Shown here in pieces: positions 54,030-62,808 of a stretch of DNA of 64,000 nt. The stretch covers positions 1-64,000 of the forward strand of contig NZ_JBEQZJ010000021.1 in the NCBI RefSeq assembly GCF_045223415.1, given 5' to 3'. Each line of letters begins with the position of its first letter. The first letter of the stretch is position 1. The position numbers and the translations under genes were made by a program. The stretch is from Hoskinsella mucinilytica (GTDB taxonomy: Bacteria > Bacillota_I > Bacilli_A > Erysipelotrichales > Erysipelotrichaceae). The notes under the pieces were generated by a model. It searched no databases. It was not told where the DNA came from and saw nothing but the letters and a program-made list of their open reading frames with translations.

Positions 54030-55748
54030 GTGGATCATAATTTTACACCGGCTGAATTGGCAGCTTTTGTTTTTAAAACATATTATGTGGATCGTGAAAT
54101 AGATGAGGTCTTAAGCTATTTTACAGAAGATATTACCTGGATCGGTCCATGTGATCATGAATATCTTATTGGTCATAAAGCAATCAAAGAATATTTTCAA
54201 GCAGGACTTCACGATATCCCTTCCTGTCATCTTCAATTTACTGATCTAAGAACCGTACAGGATAATGGGCATACTGCTGTTGTCATGGGACGTTTTCTTG
54301 TGAATACTGACATGGATGCCGGAATGATCCTTGAAGTGAAACAACGATGTAGCTTTTTCATGGAACGCATAGCAGGAAAATGGATGGTACGTCATTTACA
54401 TAATTCTAATATCTATGAAGATATGCATGAAGATGAATATTTTCCTCAGACTGTCGGACATCAAACTGTGGAATATATGAATCGTTTATTGAAAGAAAAA
54501 TCTGAAGTCATTGATATGATCAATGATAATATCAATGGGGGATTAAAGGGTAGTAATGATGATGATACTTACTCTTATTATTATGTAAACGAAGGTCTTT
54601 GTCGCATGCTTGGTTATACTTATGATGAGTTCATGGAAATGAGTCATGGTTGTGCTGTTGGCGCAGTCTATCCACCTGATTTACCTGCCGCACTTCAGTC
54701 TTGCGAAGATTGCTTTGCGAAAGGCCCGACATATCGAGCAGAATATCGTATCCAGAAAAAAGATGGATCTTTGTTGTGGGTATTGGATTCCGGAAAGAAA
54801 TGTATGGGTGAGGATGGAAAGGTCAAAATCAATAGTATGATTACGGATATCACCGATATCAAAGAAGCTCAATTGAAATTACAATTGGAACGTGAACGAT
54901 ATCGCATCGCTTTAGATAATATCACAGATGTTATGTTTGAATATGATATTTTAAAGGATAGTCTCATAAAATATGAGCGTGAAAATTATGATCGAAAAAA
55001 TCCAATACAAAAGATCAAGATCGATCATTACTTTACCACATTAGAGAGAGAAGATTATATTCATTTGGATGATATCGGAATATTAAAAGCCTATATGGTA
55101 GGTAAATATGAGGCACCCTTTATTGAAATTCGTATGTATATGGAGCCTGATACATGGCGTTGGATTCGTGTGACATGTAGCTATTTGTATGATGAATCAC
55201 ACCATCCGATTCGTTGTATCGGAATTTGGTCAGATATCACAGAAGAAAAAATGCGTATTGATTCTTTGATTGATTTAAGTAAGCGTGATGCCTTGACACA
55301 TTTATATAATACCAAAAGCAGTGAAATGATGATCAAAGAACAAATGAAGAATCATACATCAGGGGCAATGATGATTTTGGATATTGATTACTTCAAACAT
55401 GTGAATGATACCTTTGGTCATTTAAAAGGAAACGATATATTATTGGAAGTTACGAAAGTTTTGAATCGTTTTACGAATCAAGAGGATATTGTCAGTCGAA
55501 TCGGTGGTGATGAGTTTTTAATTTATATGTCAGATGATAGAAGTTCTATGATGATGGAAATCGCTCAAAGCATTCTTTGTGAAGTACATCAAATTATGTT
55601 ACCGAATGATATAAAAGTTACGCTTAGTATGGGGATCGCTTATCAAAAGCAACAAGAGGATTATGCGCAATTATTTAAAAAAGCAGATGATGCGATGTAT
55701 CAAGCAAAGAAACTAGGTAGAAATCAAATATATTGTGATCGATCATGA
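54030..55748 (+). CDS. Diguanylate cyclase with NTF2-like and PAS domains
   Basis: About 572 residues. An NTF2/SnoaL-like fold (residues about 10-140, with DITWIGPCDHEYLIGHKAIKEY) is followed by two PAS/PAC-type domains (YVNEGLCRMLGYTYDEF and FIEIRMYMEPDTWRWIRVTC) and a C-terminal GGDEF domain with RIGGDEFLIY near residue 490. It probably makes cyclic-di-GMP in response to a ligand held by the front domains. GTG 54030 is preferred because AAGGAG lies 8 bases before it. It is a single gene, cytoplasmic, with no membrane segments. Confidence 0.85.
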   Translation: MDHNFTPAELAAFVFKTYYVDREIDEVLSYFTEDITWIGPCDHEYLIGHKAIKEYFQAGLHDIPSCHLQFTDLRTVQDNGHTAVVMGRFLVNTDMDAGMILEVKQRCSFFMERIAGKWMVRHLHNSNIYEDMHEDEYFPQTVGHQTVEYMNRLLKEKSEVIDMINDNINGGLKGSNDDDTYSYYYVNEGLCRMLGYTYDEFMEMSHGCAVGAVYPPDLPAALQSCEDCFAKGPTYRAEYRIQKKDGSLLWVLDSGKKCMGEDGKVKINSMITDITDIKEAQLKLQLERERYRIALDNITDVMFEYDILKDSLIKYERENYDRKNPIQKIKIDHYFTTLEREDYIHLDDIGILKAYMVGKYEAPFIEIRMYMEPDTWRWIRVTCSYLYDESHHPIRCIGIWSDITEEKMRIDSLIDLSKRDALTHLYNTKSSEMMIKEQMKNHTSGAMMILDIDYFKHVNDTFGHLKGNDILLEVTKVLNRFTNQEDIVSRIGGDEFLIYMSDDRSSMMMEIAQSILCEVHQIMLPNDIKVTLSMGIAYQKQQEDYAQLFKKADDAMYQAKKLGRNQIYCDRS

Positions 55749-55783
55749 TCATGTATCATAGCTTTCATAATAGATTGGTATGG

Positions 55784-55803
55784 TATACACACTAGAGTGT
55801 ATA
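55784..55803. promoter_or_regulatory. 20-bp near-perfect palindrome upstream of the nitroreductase
   Basis: TATACAC and GTGTATA surround a CTAG centre, with only one mismatched base pair. It lies 85 bases before the nitroreductase start, so it is probably the operator of a redox- or drug-sensing regulator. Confidence 0.5.
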
Positions 55804-55887
55804 GGATAGATAAAAAGAGAATAATTCATTTTTACGTTTGCTTTTAGGTGTCAAGAATCTTTCGAATCAATAAAGGAGGAAAAAATA

Positions 55888-56412
55888 ATGGAAAATCAGG
55901 TATTAGAGGCATTGAAGACAAGAAGAAGTGTGAGAAAGTACAATGATCGTATGGTGGAGCAGGAAAAGCTTGATGCGATCATGGAAGCAGCGACTTATGC
56001 GCCAACCGGGATGGGGCAACAATCACCGGTAATCGTGTTGGTAAAAAACAAGAAAGTCAGAGATCAAATATCGAAACTGAATGCGAAAGTAATGGGGAGA
56101 GATATGGATCCATTTTATGGAGCACCTGTGGTTGCTATTGTTTTCGGACATAAGAATTCAGTTCCTACTTGGTTGGAAGATGCAAATCTTGTCGCAGGGA
56201 ATTTGTTGAATGCTGCGCATGCTGTTGGTGTAGATTCTTGTTATATCTATCGAGCAAAAGAAGTATTCGAATCTGAAGAAGGGCTTGCACTTCTTCAAGA
56301 ATGGGGACTTGACGCAAGCTATGTTGGTGTAGCGAATTGTATTTTGGGATATGGAGAAGGTGAAAAGCCTGTCGCAAAAGAGCGAAAAGAACATTATGTA
56401 ATTGAAGTGTAG
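55888..56412 (+). CDS. Nitroreductase-family flavoprotein
   Basis: A 174-residue protein with the nitroreductase front LKTRRSVRKYNDRMVEQEKL (residues about 9-28), APTGMGQQSPVIVLV and the end GYGEGEKPVAKERKEHY. The family binds FMN as a dimer and reduces nitro or quinone compounds with NAD(P)H. AAAGGAGG precedes the ATG. A palindrome upstream suggests regulated expression. Confidence 0.9.
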   Translation: MENQVLEALKTRRSVRKYNDRMVEQEKLDAIMEAATYAPTGMGQQSPVIVLVKNKKVRDQISKLNAKVMGRDMDPFYGAPVVAIVFGHKNSVPTWLEDANLVAGNLLNAAHAVGVDSCYIYRAKEVFESEEGLALLQEWGLDASYVGVANCILGYGEGEKPVAKERKEHYVIEV

Positions 56413-56468
56413 AGGCTTTTCATAGGAACTTAGTAATTGTTTTACTTAAATTGAAATATTTAGAAAAT

Positions 56469-56504
56469 AACCGATTTTATGAAGATATCATCGGTTGTTT
56501 TTTC
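56469..56504 (+). terminator. Terminator after the nitroreductase
   Basis: AACCGAT pairs with ATCGGTT, followed by GTTTTTT. Confidence 0.8.
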
Positions 56505-56562
56505 TTGTTGATGTAAGCGAAATATGATACGATACATTTATAAATAGAGGTGATCAAGTATC

Positions 56563-56994
56563 ATGCTAACCAAGAAAGCGTCAATCAAACAGATAGAAGA
56601 ATGGAAAAAGGTATATGAACAATATCATTTATCAATGCTACCGAATAGAAAATCAGGTAGTGAAGTAAATGATTACTTTAAGAGTAAGTATCCTTATCAT
56701 GTATATGATAATGAAGATTTCAAAAATGTGGTTGCATTCAATATCATACATAATGAGCATACAAGGCGTAAGCTACAAAATGAAAGGAAGCCGAATATTA
56801 AATGCTATCGTGTGGATGACATTCTGATTGGAATTGATATCGTCAGCGGAGAGTTTCATATAGAAAGTGAAGAGATTGAAAACATCGTGCCTATTTATGA
56901 TGATTTATTTGTATATCGTGGTCTTGATAAAGAAGATTTGAAAAATTATTTTTTGGTCGCAGAATATATCAGACTCAAAAAAGCTAACATTTGA
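56563..56994 (+). CDS. Hypothetical protein
   Basis: A 143-residue soluble protein that I do not recognise. A segment VVAFNIIHNEHTRRKLQNER followed by a short beta region (DDILIGIDIVSGEFHIE) suggests a small alpha/beta fold. GAGGTGA lies about 7 bases before the ATG. A distinct gap separates it from the XRE regulator downstream. No membrane segment or signal peptide. Confidence 0.6.
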   Translation: MLTKKASIKQIEEWKKVYEQYHLSMLPNRKSGSEVNDYFKSKYPYHVYDNEDFKNVVAFNIIHNEHTRRKLQNERKPNIKCYRVDDILIGIDIVSGEFHIESEEIENIVPIYDDLFVYRGLDKEDLKNYFLVAEYIRLKKANI

Positions 56995-57091
56995 TTGATG
57001 GTTACGATGAGTAACAAGATTGTTGTGTTTCGTATATGGACATCCTTGATTCTTTTATATAAAATGTTAGTAAAGAAAAGAGGCTATACTT

Positions 57092-57739
57092 ATGACATTA
57101 GGTGAGAAAATAAAATTGTTAAGAATCAATCATGGAATGACACAAGAAGCATTATCAGAATATTTGAATGTTTCACGTTCTACCATAGCGAAATGGGAAA
57201 CAAATGGTGGTATGCCTGATATAAGCAATCTAAAAGCGTTAGCTGAAGTTCTTGATGTGAGCATTGATGATTTGCTAAATGATACAAAAGGTATCAATGA
57301 TAAGATAAATGAAGCAGAACACCCATCTTCATTGGTAAATGATGGTCATTATTATGATATCGATTTAGAAGGATGGAATACCGGAATCTTTCATGCTCTG
57401 ATTGTCGGGGAAGATAACGATTTTCTTTTTTATCAAATAGAAGGGAAAAAAGAAAATAAATATGGTTTTATTACTAAACAATATATTACCAATGTCCATA
57501 TGTTAGAAAAGTCTTCTGATTTTCAATCAAATGGTATGAAGATAGATAGAACCTATTTTCATCATAAACATGTTATGATAGAATGTGCTTATAAAAAAGG
57601 AATCCTAAAAGGCTTTTTTGACTTTCATAATGATGACTATCTTGATGTCGTGATCCATTCTTTTTCTGAATCAAAGCTATATTTGGAATTGGGAAGAGAA
57701 ATTGAGATTGGTATCATAACTAAAGTGGAAACGATATAG
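57092..57739 (+). CDS. XRE-family transcriptional regulator with C-terminal sensor-like domain
   Basis: A 215-residue protein. Residues about 3-62 are a clear helix-turn-helix XRE domain (GEKIKLLRINHGMTQEALSEYL, SRSTIAKWETNGGMPD). The other 150 residues (YYDIDLEGWNTGIFHALIVG) are a beta-rich domain with no recognised family. The downstream GNAT gene is 33 bases away and may be in the same operon. Confidence 0.85.
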   Translation: MTLGEKIKLLRINHGMTQEALSEYLNVSRSTIAKWETNGGMPDISNLKALAEVLDVSIDDLLNDTKGINDKINEAEHPSSLVNDGHYYDIDLEGWNTGIFHALIVGEDNDFLFYQIEGKKENKYGFITKQYITNVHMLEKSSDFQSNGMKIDRTYFHHKHVMIECAYKKGILKGFFDFHNDDYLDVVIHSFSESKLYLELGREIEIGIITKVETI

Positions 57740-57772
57740 TGCATAGGATATAACGACGATAAGGAGCTAATT

Positions 57773-58225
57773 ATGAAATTTATTAAGATAGAAGACATAA
57801 ATTCTTCATTGATTGCACAATTATTAGAAGTTTGGGAAAGTTCAGTAAGAGCTACCCATTTGTTTCTATCAGAAAATGAGATCAAACATATCAAAACATA
57901 TGTACCACAAGCATTGAAAGAAGTTCCTGTTTTGATTATGATACAAAATGAGTTGGAAATACCTGTAGGGTTTATGGGGATTCAGGAACAACATCTGGAA
58001 ATGTTGTTTATTTCCGATAAAGAAAGAGGAAAAGGATTTGGAAAAGCATTGCTTCAGTATGGAATAGAGCATTATTCAATTACTGATCTGGCAGTGAATG
58101 AACAAAATCCTCTAGCGAAAGGATTCTATGAACATATGGGATTTAGTGTTTATAAACGAACAGAACTAGATGAGCAGGGGAATCCATATCCCTTGCTGTA
58201 TATGAAGTCAAAATCACAACGATAA
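57773..58225 (+). CDS. GNAT N-acetyltransferase
   Basis: A 150-residue protein with the acetyl-CoA-binding motif SDKERGKGFGKALLQYGIE (residues about 79-97) and the late NPLAKGFYEHMGF. The pattern resembles YjaB/PhnO-like acetyltransferases. The substrate is unknown. AAGGAG is 8 bases before the ATG. Probably co-transcribed with the preceding regulator. Confidence 0.85.
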   Translation: MKFIKIEDINSSLIAQLLEVWESSVRATHLFLSENEIKHIKTYVPQALKEVPVLIMIQNELEIPVGFMGIQEQHLEMLFISDKERGKGFGKALLQYGIEHYSITDLAVNEQNPLAKGFYEHMGFSVYKRTELDEQGNPYPLLYMKSKSQR

Positions 58226-58251
58226 AGTGGATTACTGTTAATGAAAACAAT

Positions 58252-58306
58252 AAAAAAAATTCCATGCTATTGGATCATCTGACGTCCTAAGATTGGAATT
58301 TTTTTT
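58252..58306. terminator. Bidirectional terminator
   Basis: AAAAATTCCA pairs with TGGAATTTTT; A and T tracts on both sides fit the convergent GNAT and XRE genes. Confidence 0.75.
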
Positions 58307-58317
58307 AGTATGACAAA

Positions 58318-58548
58318 TTATTTGGATGATGTTTTCTTTTTGTTTGTCTGTATAAATTCGTATTCCATAATATCGCCTGGCTGTACTTTTAAAAATTCAC
58401 AGATTCTTTCAATAGAGGAGATTTCTACATTTTGATTATGTGTTAGTTTATTCATAGTTCCATTGGATATATTGGCACCTTCTCTTAATTCCGTTTTATT
58501 GATATTCCTTCGATTGATTAAATCAAATAATTTGTAATATGTTATCAT
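58318..58548 (-). CDS. Small XRE-family DNA-binding protein
   Basis: A 76-residue helix-turn-helix protein (KLFDLINRRNINKTELREGA, ISNGTMNKLTHNQNVEISSI), with nearly no extra domain, like the Cro/cI-type regulators of mobile elements and toxin-antitoxin loci. ATG 58548 is preferred over GTG 58557 because AAAGGTGAT lies just upstream. No toxin partner was recognised next to it; the divergent 71-residue protein is the only neighbour. Confidence 0.8.
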   Translation of the reverse strand: MITYYKLFDLINRRNINKTELREGANISNGTMNKLTHNQNVEISSIERICEFLKVQPGDIMEYEFIQTNKKKTSSK

Positions 58549-58665
58549 GCTTATCACCTTTATCTTTTATTTTTACATTATAGCAGTTAAAATGTTGTAT
58601 AATGTTATTATCTCTCTTATGAAGTATAAATATACTTTATAAGTTATAACGAAGGAGCAGAGCTT

Positions 58666-58881
58666 ATGAAGACTGAAATTATGAAGGAAATTGTAAAGAT
58701 GATTGCAACGGATGAAAATCAAAAAGAAGAAGACATCTATCGAGAAATGCAGATTGCCATTGACCAAGCATATTTTAATGATGATCCGATGATAAAAAAA
58801 CGTTGGGAACGCATTCCACATGAAGGAGTGAAACCAACCCCGGAAGATGTAGTTGATTATTTGGTAACTTTATTAAAATAA
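58666..58881 (+). CDS. Small conserved protein of unknown function
   Basis: A 71-residue protein (EMQIAIDQAYFNDDPMIKKRW, then PTPEDVVDYLVTLLK) of a type common in Firmicutes without a defined job. It has a good ribosome binding site (GAAGGAG) and is divergent from the small XRE gene. A long hairpin terminator follows. Confidence 0.6.
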   Translation: MKTEIMKEIVKMIATDENQKEEDIYREMQIAIDQAYFNDDPMIKKRWERIPHEGVKPTPEDVVDYLVTLLK

Positions 58882-58903
58882 ATGATCTAAACGTTCATCA
58901 CTA

Positions 58904-58957
58904 AAACGTAAGAAAACGGCTCTTTTTATAGAAACCGTTTTCTTACGTTTTATGTTT
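58904..58957. terminator. Long bidirectional terminator
   Basis: A perfect 16-base stem (AAACGTAAGAAAACGG, 58904-58919, with its complement at 58935-58950) plus T/A tracts, between convergent genes. Confidence 0.85.
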
Positions 58958-58982
58958 ATATTAGTTTTAAAGCACCTCTATG

Positions 58983-60716
58983 CTATTTACCGGAAGGCAT
59001 ATCCCAACCGAAATGGTCAGTATGAAGCAATGTTTCTGCTTTTTCACTCAATGGTTCTCCTAGATACTCTTGATATAGTTTTTGAATATCAGGGTTTTCG
59101 TGAGAATAGCGAATGGTCTCTTTGGCATCAAGGGCATATAGGGCATTGGCACGAATGGATGCTAATTCTTTACCATCATGGATCGGTTGGCCTCCTCCAC
59201 CACTGCATCCACCGGGACAAGCCATGACTTCGATGAAATCATAATGAACTTCTTTTTTGCGTAGTGCTTCCATTAACTTTCTCGCATTGCCTAATCCACT
59301 TACCACAGCACAAGAAAGCGTGGTACCATTGATGGTAAAGTTTTGAGCTTTACATCCTTCCATGCCACGTACACTTTCAAAGGTATCCGCATCAGGATTT
59401 TTTCCAGTCACAAAGTAATAGGCACTTCTTAATGCAGCTTCCATCACACCTCCGGTAGCACCGAATATAACTCCGGCACCACTTGCATGTGAGATAGGTT
59501 GATCCATAGGTTCATCGACCAAGGTTTCAATGGCGATATGTTCGGCTCGAAGCATACGAACAAATTCTCTGGTCGTTAACACAACATCTACATCTTTGCC
59601 TGCATTTGCATCATTGATATTCACAATATCGCACTCATGTTTTTTTGCGACACAAGGCATGATGCTGATCACAAATAATTTGTTTGGATCCACATGTAAT
59701 GTTTCCGCAAGATATGTCTTAATGATTGCGCCAAACATTTGATGTGGCGATTTAGATGTGGATAAATGAGCTACCATATCAGGATATTGACTCTTTAAAA
59801 ACCGTACCCAACCAGGACAACAAGAAGTAAACATTGGCATGGTTGCTTGATCAGGATGAGATAGACGTTCTATGAATTCGCTTGCTTCTTCCATGATGGT
59901 AAGGTCTGCGGCAAAATCAGTATCAAATACATAATCAGCTCCCATTCTGCGCAATGCGCATGCCATTTTTCCAATGGTTGCTGCTTCTCTGCTTAATCCA
60001 ACACCTTCTCCCCATGCTGCTCGTACAGCCGGAGCAATCTGTACCACACAGATTTTATCAGGATCATTTAATGCGTCAAATACCTTCTCTGTATCATCTC
60101 TGGTATGAAGGCCATTGACAGGACAATGAGTAATACATTGTCCACATAAGGAACAATCAGCTTCCTCTATTTTACGATTTAATGAAACATTGACGGTTGT
60201 TCTTGATCCTGTCGAACAAACATCCCAAACATTTAAATTTTGTATCTTATCACAGATTTGAATGCATCGCATACATTTGATACATTTATTAGATTCTCTT
60301 TGTAAAGGGAAGTTTTTATTCCATGGCAAATAGCTCACTTGTTTCTCATAAGAAAGCTTTGTGATACCCAGATCATTGGCTATGGTTTGTAAGGAACAAT
60401 TGCCACTTCTTGAACAATAAGCACATTCACAATCATGTTGAGAAAGTAAAAGTTCCACATTCATTCTTCTAGTTTCACGAACCTTAGGAGAATTGGTATA
60501 TAATTCCATTCCTTCCTGTACCAATGTATTACAAGAGGTGATCAATTTATCTTTGCCTTTCATTTCTACCATACAAATACGACAAGCACCGATTTCATTG
60601 AGGTCTTTGAGATAACAAAGATGTGGAATATTGATATGATGCAGTTGTGCCGCTTCTAGAATGGTAAGGTTATCATTTACCTCGATCATTCTGCCATCTA
60701 TTGTTAATCTTACCAT
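58983..60716 (-). CDS. [FeFe]-hydrogenase, catalytic subunit
   Basis: A 577-residue hydrogenase that makes or uses H2. In order: a [2Fe-2S] domain (Cys34, 45, 48, 62), the His-ligated cluster (His94, Cys98, 101, 107), two [4Fe-4S] clusters (Cys145-155 and Cys188-198) and the H-cluster motifs TSCCPGW (299-300), MPCVAKKHE (Cys354) and MACPGGCSGGGGQP (Cys500, 504). The length fits the HydA group A with four accessory clusters. It overlaps the upstream oxidoreductase gene by 7 bases, so electrons probably come from NAD(P)H through that partner. Confidence 0.95.
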   Translation of the reverse strand: MVRLTIDGRMIEVNDNLTILEAAQLHHINIPHLCYLKDLNEIGACRICMVEMKGKDKLITSCNTLVQEGMELYTNSPKVRETRRMNVELLLSQHDCECAYCSRSGNCSLQTIANDLGITKLSYEKQVSYLPWNKNFPLQRESNKCIKCMRCIQICDKIQNLNVWDVCSTGSRTTVNVSLNRKIEEADCSLCGQCITHCPVNGLHTRDDTEKVFDALNDPDKICVVQIAPAVRAAWGEGVGLSREAATIGKMACALRRMGADYVFDTDFAADLTIMEEASEFIERLSHPDQATMPMFTSCCPGWVRFLKSQYPDMVAHLSTSKSPHQMFGAIIKTYLAETLHVDPNKLFVISIMPCVAKKHECDIVNINDANAGKDVDVVLTTREFVRMLRAEHIAIETLVDEPMDQPISHASGAGVIFGATGGVMEAALRSAYYFVTGKNPDADTFESVRGMEGCKAQNFTINGTTLSCAVVSGLGNARKLMEALRKKEVHYDFIEVMACPGGCSGGGGQPIHDGKELASIRANALYALDAKETIRYSHENPDIQKLYQEYLGEPLSEKAETLLHTDHFGWDMPSGK

Positions 60717-62545
60717 TTTGTTTCTCTTCCTCCTTTGAATACTCCAAAGCCATAATGATCACAGCGTAGGCATCTACCACATTCTTGTAATGCTTCTTCT
60801 TTGCTCATACTGAGCTCAATAGGATCAAAATCTGAATTACGCTGTGTAGTATCTCGTTCTTTTAATTGTACACGACCACACTTAGGGCGATCTGCATAGT
60901 TTGCGGCAGGTATGTCTACATCACTTGTGATATCATGTTTAAAGCCAAGATATTCATCGATATTCGCAGCCGCAACCTTACCGGCTGCTATGGCTCTTAT
61001 GACGGTAGCCGGTCCGGTTACACAATCTCCACCGGCAAAAATACCGGACATCGTTTCGATTCCACTGTGATCCAAAGCATCGATGGCACCGTATTTGATT
61101 GGGATACCTTCTTCTTTGAAATGTTGTGATTCAATACCTTGACCAATGGCTACGACAACGATATCACAAGGAATGCGTTTTTCTTCTACAGTTGCTTTAT
61201 ACGGTGCTGGTCGTCCCTTGCGATCTTGCTGACCGATGATTTGCGGTTGTACCCATAAAGCACTAACCTTATGATCTTCATCTAATTCGATGCGTACAGG
61301 AGCCTGTAGCTCTAATAGCTCACAGCCCTCTGCCAAGGCACCTTCTATCTCATCAGGAAGTGCCGTCATATCTTCTTTTCTTCTACGATAAGCGATACCG
61401 ACCATGGTAGCCCCCAAACGTTTGGCGCTACGGGCAACATCCATAGCCACATTACCGCCGCCAATGACACAGACACGACGATTTTTAAAATCAGGCATGA
61501 TATCATCGCCAATGTTCCTTAGCATCGTAACAGCACTGATGACATTTTCTCCATCTTCGCCTGGTATACCGACCTTTTTATCTGTTTGTGCACCAATAGA
61601 TAGATACAATGCGTCATATTGAGCATCTAATTCACACATGGTAATATCTTTTCCAACATCAATCTCTGTGTGAACTTCCACTCCGGTGTTTAAGATCACT
61701 TTAATTTCTTCATCTAGTTTTACTCTTGGTAAACGATAATTCGGTATACCATAACGAAGCATACCACCTAATTGTTTCCGTTTTTCGTAAATCACGGTTT
61801 GATGACCCATCTGTTGTAGGTAAAAGGCTGCAGATAAGCCACCTGGCCCTCCACCGACAATTGCAATCTTCTTACCGGTGGATGGCGCATTTTCTTTTGC
61901 CGGTACATAACCTGCATTTTCCACAGCATAACGCTTTAATCCACGTATATTGATCGCATCATCTAGCATATTGCGACGACATCTTGCTTCACATGGATGC
62001 TCACAGATATAGGCACATACCGTAGGGAATGGATTATCTTTTCTTATCAAACGTACGGCATCTTCATTTCTTCCTTCTTTGATCAAAGCGATATAGCCTG
62101 GAATATCTACACCGGCAGGACATAAGGCAACACATGGCACCGGTTGATTTAAAGATTGTGTACAACGTCCTCTTAAGATATGTTCCTCATAATCATCACG
62201 AAATCCACGAATCCCTTTTAATACCATTTCAGCCGCTTCGATACCAATCGCACAATCCGAAGAATTACTGATATTTTCTGCTGTTTTTTCAATCAAATCT
62301 AAGGTTTCTAAGGTAGCTGTTCCATCCAACACACTGTCAATTAATTTTTGAAGTTGTGCTAGTCCAACCCTACAGGGCACACATTTTCCACATGTCTGCG
62401 CATGACAAAGACGCAAAAAAGCACTTGCCATATCCACAGGACACAAACCAGGGGGACTGGCGATAATACGCCGTTCTAAATCTTTATAAAGATCTTCTAT
62501 GACACGCTGTGAGGTTGTCTCTGTCATAATGGTTAATCTACTCAT
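60710..62545 (-). CDS. NuoF/GltD-fused NAD(P)H oxidoreductase (hydrogenase partner)
   Basis: A 611-residue electron-transfer flavoprotein. The N-terminus has the NuoF C-terminal cluster motif (CGKCVPCRVGL, residues about 45-55). The rest is GltD-like: a CEHPCEARC cluster, FAD motif IVGGGPGGLSAAFYL, NAD(P) motif VIGGGNVAMDVARSAKRLGA, and the final FAD segment GIFAGGDCVTGPATVIRAIA, ending in an ECGRCLRCDH cluster. The layout is that of SfrB-type partners. ATG 62545 is chosen since GGAGG is 7 bases upstream. The complex may link NAD(P)H and H2, perhaps with bifurcation. Confidence 0.85.
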   Translation of the reverse strand: MSRLTIMTETTSQRVIEDLYKDLERRIIASPPGLCPVDMASAFLRLCHAQTCGKCVPCRVGLAQLQKLIDSVLDGTATLETLDLIEKTAENISNSSDCAIGIEAAEMVLKGIRGFRDDYEEHILRGRCTQSLNQPVPCVALCPAGVDIPGYIALIKEGRNEDAVRLIRKDNPFPTVCAYICEHPCEARCRRNMLDDAINIRGLKRYAVENAGYVPAKENAPSTGKKIAIVGGGPGGLSAAFYLQQMGHQTVIYEKRKQLGGMLRYGIPNYRLPRVKLDEEIKVILNTGVEVHTEIDVGKDITMCELDAQYDALYLSIGAQTDKKVGIPGEDGENVISAVTMLRNIGDDIMPDFKNRRVCVIGGGNVAMDVARSAKRLGATMVGIAYRRRKEDMTALPDEIEGALAEGCELLELQAPVRIELDEDHKVSALWVQPQIIGQQDRKGRPAPYKATVEEKRIPCDIVVVAIGQGIESQHFKEEGIPIKYGAIDALDHSGIETMSGIFAGGDCVTGPATVIRAIAAGKVAAANIDEYLGFKHDITSDVDIPAANYADRPKCGRVQLKERDTTQRNSDFDPIELSMSKEEALQECGRCLRCDHYGFGVFKGGRETKW

Positions 62546-62612
62546 TCTTGATCCTCCGTTTCTTTCCATCTGTTTTAAGTATACGTCAGTTTTAAGGTTT
62601 TTTCCACAAGAA

Positions 62613-62627
62613 TTTAAACCGCTTACA
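62613..62627 (-). promoter_or_regulatory. GTAAGCG/cre-like site in the hydrogenase promoter region
   Basis: On the minus strand TGTAAGCGGTTTAAA resembles a cre site. It lies about 70-80 bases before the oxidoreductase start and shares GTAAGCG with the MATE-side palindrome and the SDR promoter. Confidence 0.35.
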
Positions 62628-62686
62628 TTATTTTTGGGATGCTTTATTCATTGGGGTGATTTGTTTATTATTCATAGACAAAAATG

Positions 62687-62702
62687 GTAAGCGATCGCTT
62701 AC
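62687..62702. promoter_or_regulatory. 16-bp perfect palindrome GTAAGCGATCGCTTAC
   Basis: A perfect dyad with a CG-type centre, as bound by LacI/GalR regulators. It lies in the divergent region between the hydrogenase operon and the MATE gene, so it may control one or both. Confidence 0.5.
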
Positions 62703-62808
62703 ATAGAAACATAGGAAAAAGCTTACGAAATCTTTTGTTTTTATTTACTTGCATACGTTCATGATTAATGATAAATTATACCAGGAAAAAGAAAAAGGAG
62801 AATTTTGT

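Noticed and set aside
58318..58881. A toxin-antitoxin pair formed by the small XRE gene and the divergent 71-residue gene
   Set aside because: They are divergent rather than in one operon, and the 71-residue protein has no toxin-like features.
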